Of a stretch of DNA of 64,000 bases, positions 1-8,842 are shown in pieces. A program made the position numbers and the translations under genes. Within the stretch, counting starts at the first letter, position 1. Each line of letters opens with the position of its first letter. Under the pieces are notes generated by a model. It was not told the DNA's origin. It searched no databases and saw only the letters and a program-made list of their open reading frames with translations. Origin of the DNA: Pedobacter sp. (GTDB lineage: Bacteria; Bacteroidota; Bacteroidia; Sphingobacteriales; Sphingobacteriaceae); the NCBI GenBank assembly GCA_031119475.1, contig JAVHXV010000004.1:1-64000 (forward strand), written 5' to 3'.

Positions 1-55
1 ACTTTTTACTTTTTACTTTTTACTTTTTACTTTTTACTTTTTACTTTTTACTTTT
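1..55. repeat. 7-bp tandem repeat (ACTTTTT)x~7.5 abutting a gene stop codon
   Basis: ACTTTTT repeated perfectly from base 1 to ~49; runs into the stop codon (54-56) of the flanking minus-strand gene. Confidence 0.95.
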
Positions 56-644
56 AAAACTGGCTTACCCCACCGCTCACCACCAATTTCATGGCATCGG
101 CGGCACTCATGTTGAGGGGTCTGATCTTGTCTTTGCTGACAACGAATACCTGTCCGGCGAAAGAATAGGAAAAGGGAAAGTAAACGATGGCTTCTCCTTC
201 TAGGCCCAATTTGCCAAGGTCGCTCTGTGTAAGGAAACCGATACGTTTTAGGCCTTCATCGCCTTCTACGAGAACGGGATGGTTAAATTTCTTCTCATCG
301 CCTACGAAAGCCTCAGTGAGGTCTTTGATGGAGGTAAAGATAAAATTGAGCAGCGGTAGCTTGTTCAGGATCTTGCGGAACCAATTGTACATCGGCTCCG
401 TTACGAAGTTGGTCACAAAAATTCCGGCCAACAGGATGATGGCGATCACGAGCACCAATCCCAGGCCCGGAATATTCCGATTGGCCCCAGTAGCCGGATT
501 AACGCCCAGGATGTTATTGAGGTTTAACCAACTGTCGACCGTAGTGACCGCCCATACCACAATAAAAATGCTCAGGGCAATCGGCACCACGACCAATAAT
601 CCCTTGATCAAATAATTTAGCAGTGCCTTTCCAATCCTGTTCAT
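54..644 (-). CDS. DUF502 family membrane protein
   Basis: 196 aa; two N-terminal TM segments and GDEKKFNHPVLVEG...G.LT motifs typical of DUF502. Confidence 0.85.
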   Translation of the reverse strand: MNRIGKALLNYLIKGLLVVVPIALSIFIVVWAVTTVDSWLNLNNILGVNPATGANRNIPGLGLVLVIAIILLAGIFVTNFVTEPMYNWFRKILNKLPLLNFIFTSIKDLTEAFVGDEKKFNHPVLVEGDEGLKRIGFLTQSDLGKLGLEGEAIVYFPFSYSFAGQVFVVSKDKIRPLNMSAADAMKLVVSGGVSQF

Positions 645-760
645 ACAGTCAGTTTAGGTGTCCATCATCCTTGCGCTTTACGCTTTGCTCTATGCGCCCT
701 GCGCTTTGCTTCTTGATCTTTTGTCTTTAATCTTTTGTCTTTGTTCTTTATGCTAAAGTC

Positions 761-886
761 TTAATGCTTATCACTGGTATCAGCCTTTCTCACAAAAGTG
801 AGTACAAAAGCGGTAATGAAGATAATTGCACATACGGTGGCTAAAGTCACCAATGTAATTAAGCCTTGAGTTGATTGAGGTCCCAT
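761..886 (-). CDS. small single-TM protein (41 aa), absent from the ORF track
   Basis: ATG...TAA reading MGPQSTQGLITLVTLATVCAIIFITAFVLTFVRKADTSDKH; one hydrophobic helix with a charged C-terminus. Confidence 0.5.
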   Translation of the reverse strand: MGPQSTQGLITLVTLATVCAIIFITAFVLTFVRKADTSDKH

Positions 887-977
887 AGTATTCGTTTTTA
901 TGGCAGTAAAGTTAAGTTTTTTATTCAGTTTTTGCCATGCGATGCGCAGTAAAATTCGTTAACTTCGTTGCCGACCT

Positions 978-2048
978 ATGGAAGACAAACTGACTGGAAC
1001 CCGGCCACATTACGAAATACTCGACGGACTGAGGGGCGTTGCGGCAATCGCCGTGGTCATTTTCCATTTTATGGAGATGGCCATAACCGATTATACCCAA
1101 AACTTTATCGCCCATGGCTTTTTGGCGGTCGATTTCTTTTTCTGTCTTTCGGGATTTGTGATCGCCTATGCGTATGATGACCGGATCAGGAACATTGGAC
1201 TGGCCGCATTTTTTCGTGCCCGGCTCATCCGGCTGCATCCTTTGGTGATCTTGGGCAGCATTTTGGGCCTGTTGGCCTTCCTCTTCGATCCCTTTGGCGG
1301 CAGCCTTGCGGGTTACAGCAGTGGCAGGATCATCCTGTTGTTCATCGCTTCTATCCTGCTCATCCCTTTTCCGGTGATGGCCGAACGCGCCAATAACCTG
1401 TTCGGGCTCAATGCCCCGGCCTGGTCGCTGTTCTGGGAATACATCGCCAATATCGTTTATGCACTGGTCTTGCACCGTTTGAGCAAATGGGCACTGCTCG
1501 TGCTCGCCTTCTTCGGCGCTGTTCTCCTCGTCTATACCAGCAACCATGCAGGTGGCTCCCTGATGGGCGGATGGGGCAAGCCCAACTTTTGGGATGGTGG
1601 CGCAAGGGTTTTCTATTCCTTTTTGGCGGGCATGCTCGTCTACCGTTTCAATGGCATCATCCATTCAAGATTGGGCTTTATCGGTGTCGCTATACTTTTG
1701 GCGCTTACCTTTGTGATGCCCTTTAACCAATGGAACTGGCTCACCGAACCGCTGGTGGTCATCTTTTATTTTCCGCTGATCGTGGCTTTGGGTGCGGGAG
1801 CCAAGTTGGCCAAGAGCCTGCGTCCGCTCTGCGTGATGGCCGGCAGACTTTCCTATCCGCTGTACATGACACATTATGCGGTCATCTGGTCGTTCCTGAA
1901 CTATTACAATGCGTATAAGCCGACTATGGGGCAATTGGCAGTTATTATATGTGTGGGTGTGGTGATCTTGATCAGTTTTGCCTATCTGGTGATGCGGATT
2001 TACGATACGCCAGTAAGGGCCTATCTATCCAATAAACGGAAAGGATGA
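978..2048 (+). CDS. acyltransferase 3 family membrane protein
   Basis: LDGLRGVAAIAVVIFHF...FFCLSGFVIAY motifs, multiple TM segments. Confidence 0.9.
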   Translation: MEDKLTGTRPHYEILDGLRGVAAIAVVIFHFMEMAITDYTQNFIAHGFLAVDFFFCLSGFVIAYAYDDRIRNIGLAAFFRARLIRLHPLVILGSILGLLAFLFDPFGGSLAGYSSGRIILLFIASILLIPFPVMAERANNLFGLNAPAWSLFWEYIANIVYALVLHRLSKWALLVLAFFGAVLLVYTSNHAGGSLMGGWGKPNFWDGGARVFYSFLAGMLVYRFNGIIHSRLGFIGVAILLALTFVMPFNQWNWLTEPLVVIFYFPLIVALGAGAKLAKSLRPLCVMAGRLSYPLYMTHYAVIWSFLNYYNAYKPTMGQLAVIICVGVVILISFAYLVMRIYDTPVRAYLSNKRKG

Positions 2049-2536
2049 TGAAAAGCCAAGCCCAGAAACCTTATCTCGATAAGAAAACTGCGTTAGTCAA
2101 AGCAGAAAGCTGGTGTGCCTATCAGGAAAGATCGCAACAGGAAGTGCGCGACAAGCTGTACGAATATGGCCTGCACCAGAAAGAAGTAGAGGAACTGGTG
2201 ACCGAACTGATCCTGACCAACTTTTTGAACGAGGAAAGGTTTGCCATGGCCTATGTTTCGGGCAAGGTAAAGATCAAGAAATGGGGAAAGATCAAGATCA
2301 GGCAGGGGCTGAAGCTGAAGAAAGTGCCCGATAAACTGATTCAAAAGGCCTTAAAAAGCATCGATGAGGAACTGTACTACAACAATCTTACGGCACTGGC
2401 CCTGCAAAAGGCAAAAATACTGACCGAGAAAGATCCCCTGAAAAGGAAATACAAGCTGGCTACGTTTTTAATGGGCAAGGGATTTGAGCAGGATTTGATT
2501 TTTGATGTCCTGAAAGCCAATAACTTATCTGGATAG
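2045..2536 (+). CDS. recX: regulatory protein RecX
   Basis: 163 aa; RSQQEVRDKLYEYGL, FLNEERFAMAYVSGK, WGKIKIRQGLKLKKV motifs; overlaps the upstream stop. Confidence 0.85.
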   Translation: MMKSQAQKPYLDKKTALVKAESWCAYQERSQQEVRDKLYEYGLHQKEVEELVTELILTNFLNEERFAMAYVSGKVKIKKWGKIKIRQGLKLKKVPDKLIQKALKSIDEELYYNNLTALALQKAKILTEKDPLKRKYKLATFLMGKGFEQDLIFDVLKANNLSG

Positions 2537-2559
2537 CCTATTTTTTTGTAAAATATTTC

Positions 2560-2589
2560 TTGACGGAATTATAAATCTGTTTATATTTG
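2560..2589 (+). promoter_or_regulatory. Bacteroidetes-type promoter upstream of tRNA-Gly
   Basis: TTG (2560-2562), 19-nt spacer, TATATTTG (2582-2589) matching the TAnnTTTG -7 box. Confidence 0.55.
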
Positions 2590-2658
2590 CAGACCCAAAC
2601 GGATAGGTGTTATACAAACACGATCGGTTTCGGAAACATCGGATGATGTTCACATATT

Positions 2659-2731
<73 letters not shown>

Positions 2732-2732
2732 C

Positions 2733-2760
2733 TAAATGCCTTCCTACCAGGAGGCATTTA
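2733..2760 (+). terminator. hairpin terminator after tRNA-Gly
   Basis: TAAATGCCT...AGGCATTTA stem followed by an AT-rich tract. Confidence 0.6.
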
Positions 2761-2786
2761 ATTTTAAAGGCAATTTTTGCTTTTAA

Positions 2787-2828
2787 GCTCAGATGGTGGT
2801 CCCGATAGCTATCGGGATGGTAGACACG
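2787..2828 (+). pseudogene. tRNA-Leu 5'-fragment copy carrying a palindromic insertion
   Basis: GCTCAGATGGTGG + TCCCGATAGCTATCGGGA + TGGTAGACACG; flanking parts are identical to the 5' end of tRNA-Leu at 2860. Confidence 0.8.
2800..2817. repeat. 18-bp perfect palindrome TCCCGATAGCTATCGGGA
   Basis: Self-reverse-complementary by inspection. Confidence 0.95.
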
Positions 2829-2859
2829 AAGAAAATATCGTATATCAACACTATTCTAT

Positions 2860-2944
2860 GCTCAGATGGTGGAACTGGTAGACACGCAGGACTTAAAATC
2901 CTGTGCCCTTTAAAGGCGTGCGGGTTCGATTCCCGCTCTGAGTA
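2860..2944 (+). tRNA. tRNA-Leu (UAA)
   Basis: GCTCAGA acceptor pairing TCTGAGT, CAGGA-CTTAAAA-TCCTG anticodon arm, long variable arm, T-arm GCGGG-TTCGATT-CCCGC. Confidence 0.95.
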
Positions 2945-2947
2945 CTT

Positions 2948-2982
2948 AAGGAAACAGTGCATAGTCGTTGTTTCCTTTTTTT
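2948..2982 (+). terminator. Rho-independent terminator after tRNA-Leu(UAA)
   Basis: AAGGAAACA/TGTTTCCTT stem followed by a T-run. Confidence 0.75.
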
Positions 2983-3033
2983 ATGCCTATAAAAAACTAA
3001 AAATCAAATAGATATACTTATCTGTGTATTTCA

Positions 3034-3438
3034 GTAAAAGTAGCCACCCACTTTTGTTCCAAACTGTCCAGCCCAATCAGGGCTTTTCTTTTTAAGGACG
3101 TTTCGTATTCAGCCGAACCTGCAGACAGCACACTCCGGATCACAAAGCTATGTACCGAGCTTTTGCTCCGCAAAAGCACCGAATCACACCCACGAAGACA
3201 GCTAAACAACAGTAACAGATATGAGGGAGACAACGAAAACAATATCTCCGATTTTTGACAGGTTTTAAGCGTCAGTATTTAGTTTTGACACCAAGGGAAG
3301 ACCATGAATTCAAACCAAGCTTTCAGACTCTTAAAAAGCCTTAAAATCAGCCGATTGGACACTTTTAGGCGAAATAGAGTGGACACTTTGGAGCATCAGA
3401 TGTGGCCAGTTTGCAAAAAATAGGGCGGCCACTTTTGG
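3034..3438. mobile_element. decayed, non-autonomous IS21-like element (ends only)
   Basis: Inverted ends: TGGACAGTTTGGAACAAAAGTGGGTGGCTACTTTTAC (minus, 3070-3034) versus TGGCCAGTTTGCAAAAAATAGGGCGGCCACTTTTGG (plus, 3403-3438); further TGGACACTTT copies at 3356 and 3380; no transposase ORF inside. Confidence 0.65.
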
Positions 3439-3826
3439 AAAAACCTCCACTCTAGATCTTGCGGAAGACATTTGTACTAAAATAAACATGAATATTTAAT
3501 CAATTAACTTTTATTGGTCTCTTAATCTGTTCGAGTGACAAAAAACTTAGGTGGGTTTACAAACCGTAAATCATATGTAGCATTACGATTATGGTTTTAA
3601 AATTAAATTCAGCATCCAAATATGCCAGAACTCCATCTCTTTCATCTTCTAATGGAGTCGCTAGCATTCTTAAGAAATGTCTATTCCCAATTATTTACAA
3701 ATTTTACACTTTTATTTACAACCCAAATTCGCCGCACGGAAAGACTCCACTTAATTTTGTTGCCATGATCTAAAAGGAAAAATAAAAAAATGTCCTAAAG
3801 ATCTACGTCATTAAACTTCAAAAATT

Positions 3827-4369
3827 ATGAAAAAAGTTATTTATTCACTGGTCCTATTGCTGGTTGTGGCAGGCGGACTGGTATTGGCCAATCGCGGAAC
3901 CAAAAGTGAAACCCCTAAAAAGCCAAAGCCAAGGGTACTTACTGCTGCTGAAAAGCAAGCGGCATTAAAAAATTGGGAAGCTAGTCCTGATGGGATCAAG
4001 TACAAGCAATGGGAAGCGTCTCCCGTAGGTAAAAAAGTGTATGCCAGCGAAGCTAAGATCATGAAAAATGTGCGGGCGTTCAGCAACATGGAAGCGGTGG
4101 TCACCTCCCTTTCCCTTCCGCCAGGATCACGGTTAGGTTTCGGGGTGATGGTTAAGATCAATGGTGAAGATTTTATCCTCAGTTTCGGACTCGAAGAACC
4201 CATGGAATTTAAGCAATTGCACAGCCTAAAGGTTAATGATAGCATATTGATCAAAAGCCACGTCGTATCCCATGCGCCCAAGTATGCCTATCCAATCGTA
4301 TCGGGCGATTATGTAGAACGTGATGGCAAGGTCATCTATAAACGCAAACCCCGGAAAGGGGGATGTTGA
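3827..4369 (+). CDS. hypothetical exported protein
   Basis: 180 aa; N-terminal hydrophobic signal/anchor; internal repeat NWEASPDGIKYKQWEASPVGKKVY. Confidence 0.7.
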   Translation: MKKVIYSLVLLLVVAGGLVLANRGTKSETPKKPKPRVLTAAEKQAALKNWEASPDGIKYKQWEASPVGKKVYASEAKIMKNVRAFSNMEAVVTSLSLPPGSRLGFGVMVKINGEDFILSFGLEEPMEFKQLHSLKVNDSILIKSHVVSHAPKYAYPIVSGDYVERDGKVIYKRKPRKGGC

Positions 4370-4499
4370 GTAAAAAATCTATCATCACGGTTATGATAAA
4401 TCCGCTCTAGCGAAAAGCCTTTGCATCCTGCTTATCCCCTTCGGAGGGGGCAAGGGCGAGGAAAGAGAAAACTTCTGTTGTATCCCTGATAGATCTACC

Positions 4500-5333
4500 C
4501 TACTCATCCAAAAACTTTTCGATCATCGGGATCACAAAACTGGCCTGATCTGATTTGGAGCTGAGCGTAGTGATCTCTCCGATGTATTCGCCATGGATGC
4601 CGGGAATGATGGCCAAGACCGAACCGGCCAACAGGCGGTGCAGGGCCACCGCATGTTCAGGAAGGATCACATCTTGGTCGCCATTGAGAATGAAAGCCTT
4701 GGACTTAATGGATCGGAGCTGTTCATCGGGAATATCTTTAAAGTTGACCATCCTCTTGGCATCCCGGTCGTGCATCACCTGAAGTCCGGCCGGATCAGAG
4801 GCCACCTTAAGGTATGCGGTTTTCAGTTCTTGGGGCATATGATCCAAACTTGCCTGTTTCATAAAGTCCCAAAATGGTGCAGGGACACCATTCCGTTTGC
4901 TGAGCGCAGAACCCAAGACCATTCTATTCACGATGGCTGGGTGGCGGATGGCAATCTGCAGGGTGGTTGTTCCGCCATTGCTAAAGCCAAAGAAATCGGC
5001 TTTGCTGATGTTCAGTTGTGCCAATAAAGCGGCCACGTCATCTGCATCTTGTTCGAATGTAAGCTCCTTCCCCCTATCTTCGGTTCTCCCATGTGCCTGA
5101 AGTTCTACGGCGATCACTTGGCGGTGCTTGGCCAGCATGGGAATTACCCGACCAAAAGTACTGGCTATGGTAGAGCCTCCGCCATGGATGAGCACCAGCG
5201 GCTTGCCCTTTCCGTAGATTTCATAGTACATCTTCATTCCATTAACCAAAGCGAAACCGCTTTTTTGGGGTGATTGTGCTGGTAAGGTCATAGCTGATAC
5301 GGTTAAGCAGATCAAAATTAATAACTTTTTCAT
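4500..5333 (-). CDS. alpha/beta hydrolase, exported
   Basis: Signal peptide; LVLIHGGGST, GFSNGGTTTLQIAIRHP nucleophile elbow, HGEYIGE. Confidence 0.85.
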   Translation of the reverse strand: MKKLLILICLTVSAMTLPAQSPQKSGFALVNGMKMYYEIYGKGKPLVLIHGGGSTIASTFGRVIPMLAKHRQVIAVELQAHGRTEDRGKELTFEQDADDVAALLAQLNISKADFFGFSNGGTTTLQIAIRHPAIVNRMVLGSALSKRNGVPAPFWDFMKQASLDHMPQELKTAYLKVASDPAGLQVMHDRDAKRMVNFKDIPDEQLRSIKSKAFILNGDQDVILPEHAVALHRLLAGSVLAIIPGIHGEYIGEITTLSSKSDQASFVIPMIEKFLDE

Positions 5334-5819
5334 TTAGGCTTTTTTTTGTAGGAGCAGGTTCAATTTGTTGAACATCTTGATCCAGCTCTGGTAAGCACCT
5401 GTTTCTTTTGCCTTTTCCTCAGACACCGTCTGATGGATGGTCAATTTGGTACACTGGCCTATGGATTCAAAAATAACGGTAGCCACATGTCGCTCTGGCC
5501 AATCTTCGACCTTGCCATTGGCAACCGAGCTTACGGCCTCTCCCGCTTCGTTGGACATCACCATGGTGAACACCAATTTTTCGTCTGGTATGATTTCCAG
5601 GTAAGTGCCAATAATCCAACATGGGCCATGCACCGGATCGTGGATGCAATAATGGAATTGCCCACCTCTTTTTACGGCTATTGACTTAAATTCAATACTG
5701 CAACCATCGGGCGCATACCAATGCTTGAGCTGTTCAGGGTCTGTCCATGCCTTGAACACCTTCGCCCGTGGGGCATCAAACAAATGGCTGATCAATAATT
5801 CTTTTGTATCTGACTTCAT
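5334..5819 (-). CDS. SRPBCC/AHSA1-domain protein
   Basis: 161 aa; HLFDAPRAKVFKAWTDPEQLKHWYAPDG. Confidence 0.85.
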   Translation of the reverse strand: MKSDTKELLISHLFDAPRAKVFKAWTDPEQLKHWYAPDGCSIEFKSIAVKRGGQFHYCIHDPVHGPCWIIGTYLEIIPDEKLVFTMVMSNEAGEAVSSVANGKVEDWPERHVATVIFESIGQCTKLTIHQTVSEEKAKETGAYQSWIKMFNKLNLLLQKKA

Positions 5820-6139
5820 AGCTTATTTTTTGTAGCGGCCAAAAACTTGTCGAGCTTTTCAAACCGCTGGTTCCATACTTTACGTGACTGTGCGACCCAA
5901 TCTGTTACCTCATCCAGCTTGGCAAGCTGCGCTTCACAGACCTGTTCGCGGCCTTTTTGGTGCATCATCACCATTCCGCATTCCTTTAAGATCTTAATGT
6001 GCTTGGCAATGGCCTGCTTGCTCATGTCGAGGTCTTCGCCAATCTGCGTGATATTTAGCGGCCCTGTAGACAATTTGTTAATAATGATCCGCCTCGTGGG
6101 ATCAGCAATGGCCTGAAATACGTCTCTTCTTTCTATCAT
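5816..6139 (-). CDS. ArsR-family winged-helix regulator
   Basis: IADPTRRIIINKLSTGPLNITQIGEDLDMSKQAIAKHIKILKECGMV; overlaps the AHSA1 gene by 4 nt. Confidence 0.9.
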   Translation of the reverse strand: MIERRDVFQAIADPTRRIIINKLSTGPLNITQIGEDLDMSKQAIAKHIKILKECGMVMMHQKGREQVCEAQLAKLDEVTDWVAQSRKVWNQRFEKLDKFLAATKNKL

Positions 6140-6142
6140 TAT

Positions 6143-6185
6143 ACAACCGAATGGTTGTCAAATATAAAGACAACCATTCAGTTGT
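6143..6185 (-). promoter_or_regulatory. double palindromic operator/promoter of the ArsR operon
   Basis: ACAACCGAATGGTTGT (6143-6158) and ACAACCATTCAGTTGT (6170-6185); minus-strand TATATTTG -7 box lies between them (6159-6166). Confidence 0.7.
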
Positions 6186-6193
6186 GCAAATAT

Positions 6194-6233
6194 TTTTATC
6201 ATGTAGCAAGGCTACGCCTGCTACATGATAAAA
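6194..6233. repeat. 15-bp-arm inverted repeat TTTTATCATGTAGCA-N10-TGCTACATGATAAAA
   Basis: Perfect arms by inspection, in the divergent intergenic region. Confidence 0.9.
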
Positions 6234-6264
6234 TTATCAGCGTGTGCCTGCGACATGACAGTTC

Positions 6265-6352
6265 AGTTACGCAATTAAACGGCTCAACAATTAACCAGTT
6301 CAACAACTAACCAGTTAACCAATTAACCAGTTAAACATTTAACCATTTAACC
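6265..6352. repeat. low-complexity 8-mer-like repeats (TTAACCAG/TTAACCAA)
   Basis: Imperfect tandem ttaaccagtt/aactaaccag/ttaaccaatt units. Confidence 0.85.
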
Positions 6353-6380
6353 AAAAATCTTATCTTAGTTCCGCTATACC

Positions 6381-8831
6381 ATGAACTACACCATCGCCCA
6401 TATTGCCGAAATCATAGGCGCAAAGGCCTTCTTGCCGCAGCCAGAACAGGTCATCAGCCAACTGCTGACCGATAGCCGTACGGTGATCGATGCCGAGGGT
6501 TCTTTATTCTTTGCGCTGATGGCCCAACGCAATGGCCATGATTTTATCCCGGCGGCACATGAGAACGGGGTACGCAATTTTGTGGTATTCGACGACTCGT
6601 TTGCGACAGGCTATCCCGATTCGAATTTTCTGGTCGTGAATGATGTGCTCCAGGCCTTGCAATCGCTCGCCGCATTTAACAGGAAACAACACGAGCTTAA
6701 AGTCATCGGCATTACGGGCAGCAATGGCAAGACCATTGTAAAAGAGTGGCTCTATCAGCTGTTGGCTAGCGATTTTAACATTGTCCGCAGTCCAAAGAGC
6801 TTTAACTCACAGATCGGCGTACCACTTTCCATATGGCAGATCAACGAGAACCATGAACTCGGTATTTTTGAGGCTGGTATTTCTACACGCGAAGAAATGG
6901 TTCCCTTGGCCAATATCATTGCCCCAACCATCGGCATCCTTACCAACATTAACGAGGCCCATGCCGAAGGCTTTGATAGCAAAACTGAAAAACTACGTGA
7001 GAAATTAAAGCTGTTCGAGGGAGTAGACCAGTTCATCTATGCCCCAGAATACATCGCCGACCTCCCCTTTGCCGAACTTCCCGGGAAGAACAAGTTCTCG
7101 TGGAGCCTTAGCGCCCCTGCCGATCTTCATATTTCTTTCATCGAGCCCATAGAAGGCCGAAACTACATCAGGGCCACTTATCAGGAGCGGGAAATCGAAT
7201 GCCTCATCCCTTTTAGCGATCAGGCTTCGGTAGAAAATGGGATCATTTGCTGGGCAACTCTATTGGCGATGGGGTATTCGCCCGAAGAGGCAGACAAACG
7301 ATTGGAAAAACTATCGCCCATCAGCATGCGGCTCGAACTGATCAATGGCATCGAAAATTGCTCGGTCATTGACGATTCGTACAGTGCCGACACCTCTTCG
7401 CTGGCCATTGCACTCGATTTCCTGAACCAGCAGAACCAGCATCCCAAGAAAACCCTCATCCTCTCAGACCTCTTTGAAACCGGAAAATCGAGCGCCGTGC
7501 TCTACACAGAAATCGCCGCCCTATTGGAGCAGAAAAACGTGAACCGGCTGATCGGCATTGGTGAGCACATCAGCGAACATGAAAAGCTGTTCAACTTGGA
7601 AACAACATTCTTTGACAGCACACAGGCTTTTATCGATGCCCTACCTGGTATACATTTTGCCAACGAGACCATTTTGGTGAAAGGGGCCAGGCGATTTGGT
7701 TTCGACCGCATCAGCAAGCTGCTTACCCAGAAAATCCACGATACCGTACTCGAAATCAACCTGAATGCGCTGGCCGCCAACCTGCAGTTCTATCGTTCGA
7801 AACTGGCGCCCAAGGTAAAGGTGATGGCGATGGTCAAGGCCTTTTCTTATGGCAGTGGCAGTTTCGAGATTGCCAACCTGCTGCAATACCAAAAGGTAGA
7901 TTATCTGGCGGTGGCCTATGCCGATGAAGGGATAGCACTGCGCAAAAACGGAATCAGCACACCGATTATGGTCATGAGTCCCGAGCCATCGGCCTTTGAG
8001 GCCATGATCAAGCACCAACTGGAGCCCGAGATCTATAGCAACCAGATCCTCAACAGCTTCTTGAATTTCCTGCCCGCCTATATCAAAGAATTCCCGATCC
8101 ACCTTAAACTGGATACCGGCATGCACCGTTTGGGCTTTGAGGCCAAAGACCTTCCCACCCTGTTCCATACCTTAAAGGAAAACCAGCAGGTAAAGGTGGT
8201 TTCTGTATTCACCCATTTGGTGGCGAGCGACAATGCCCTGCACGACGAATTTACCGCAACCCAATTGTCTACTTTTGAGGCACTGTACCAACCCATTTCC
8301 CAAATGTTTGATGAAAAGCCACTAAGGCATGTGCTCAACACCTCCGGCATCAGCCGATGGCCCCAGGCGCAGTTTGACATGGTAAGGATCGGTATCGGCC
8401 TCTATGGCTTCGACGGCGCCCTGACAGCCAATAAGGGTCTCCAAACGGTAGCGGTACTAAAAACTACCATTACCCAGATCAAGAACCTAGCACCCGGAGA
8501 AACTGTTGGCTACAACCGAAACGGCCTAATGCCGAACGGCGGAAGTATCGCCACCGTAAAAATCGGTTATGCCGACGGCTACAGCAGGAGCTTTGGCAAC
8601 GGTGTGGGCCAGATGGTGATCAATGGACAGCTCGTGCCCACCATCGGATCGATCTGTATGGACATGTGCATGTTGGATGTAAGCGGGCTTAAGGTTAATG
8701 TGGGCGATGAAGTCATTGTTTTTGATGCCACACATACGATCGTTACACTGGCCGAGCAGATCGGCACCATCCCCTATGAGATACTGACCAATATTTCGCA
8801 GAGGGTTAAACGGGTTTATTATTATGAATAA
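6381..8831 (+). CDS. murF/alr: bifunctional UDP-MurNAc-tripeptide:D-Ala-D-Ala ligase / alanine racemase
   Basis: N-terminal Mur ligase (GITGSNGKTIVKEWL) and C-terminal Alr (VMAMVKAFSYGSGSFEIA, MVRIGIGLYGFDG, GSICMDMCMLDVS). Confidence 0.95.
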   Translation: MNYTIAHIAEIIGAKAFLPQPEQVISQLLTDSRTVIDAEGSLFFALMAQRNGHDFIPAAHENGVRNFVVFDDSFATGYPDSNFLVVNDVLQALQSLAAFNRKQHELKVIGITGSNGKTIVKEWLYQLLASDFNIVRSPKSFNSQIGVPLSIWQINENHELGIFEAGISTREEMVPLANIIAPTIGILTNINEAHAEGFDSKTEKLREKLKLFEGVDQFIYAPEYIADLPFAELPGKNKFSWSLSAPADLHISFIEPIEGRNYIRATYQEREIECLIPFSDQASVENGIICWATLLAMGYSPEEADKRLEKLSPISMRLELINGIENCSVIDDSYSADTSSLAIALDFLNQQNQHPKKTLILSDLFETGKSSAVLYTEIAALLEQKNVNRLIGIGEHISEHEKLFNLETTFFDSTQAFIDALPGIHFANETILVKGARRFGFDRISKLLTQKIHDTVLEINLNALAANLQFYRSKLAPKVKVMAMVKAFSYGSGSFEIANLLQYQKVDYLAVAYADEGIALRKNGISTPIMVMSPEPSAFEAMIKHQLEPEIYSNQILNSFLNFLPAYIKEFPIHLKLDTGMHRLGFEAKDLPTLFHTLKENQQVKVVSVFTHLVASDNALHDEFTATQLSTFEALYQPISQMFDEKPLRHVLNTSGISRWPQAQFDMVRIGIGLYGFDGALTANKGLQTVAVLKTTITQIKNLAPGETVGYNRNGLMPNGGSIATVKIGYADGYSRSFGNGVGQMVINGQLVPTIGSICMDMCMLDVSGLKVNVGDEVIVFDATHTIVTLAEQIGTIPYEILTNISQRVKRVYYYE

Positions 8832-8842
8832 CGCTATCGATG

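Noticed and set aside
921-1664. 247-aa minus-strand ORF
   Set aside because: Antisense to the acyltransferase gene, no domain signal; typical shadow ORF.
3018-3242. 74-aa ORF
   Set aside because: Overlaps the IS21-like left end; composition and start look fortuitous, no recognisable domain.
3591-3773. 60-aa ORF in AT-rich DNA
   Set aside because: No domain or coding-like composition.
7641-8168. 175-aa minus-strand ORF
   Set aside because: Antisense shadow of the alr half of murF-alr.
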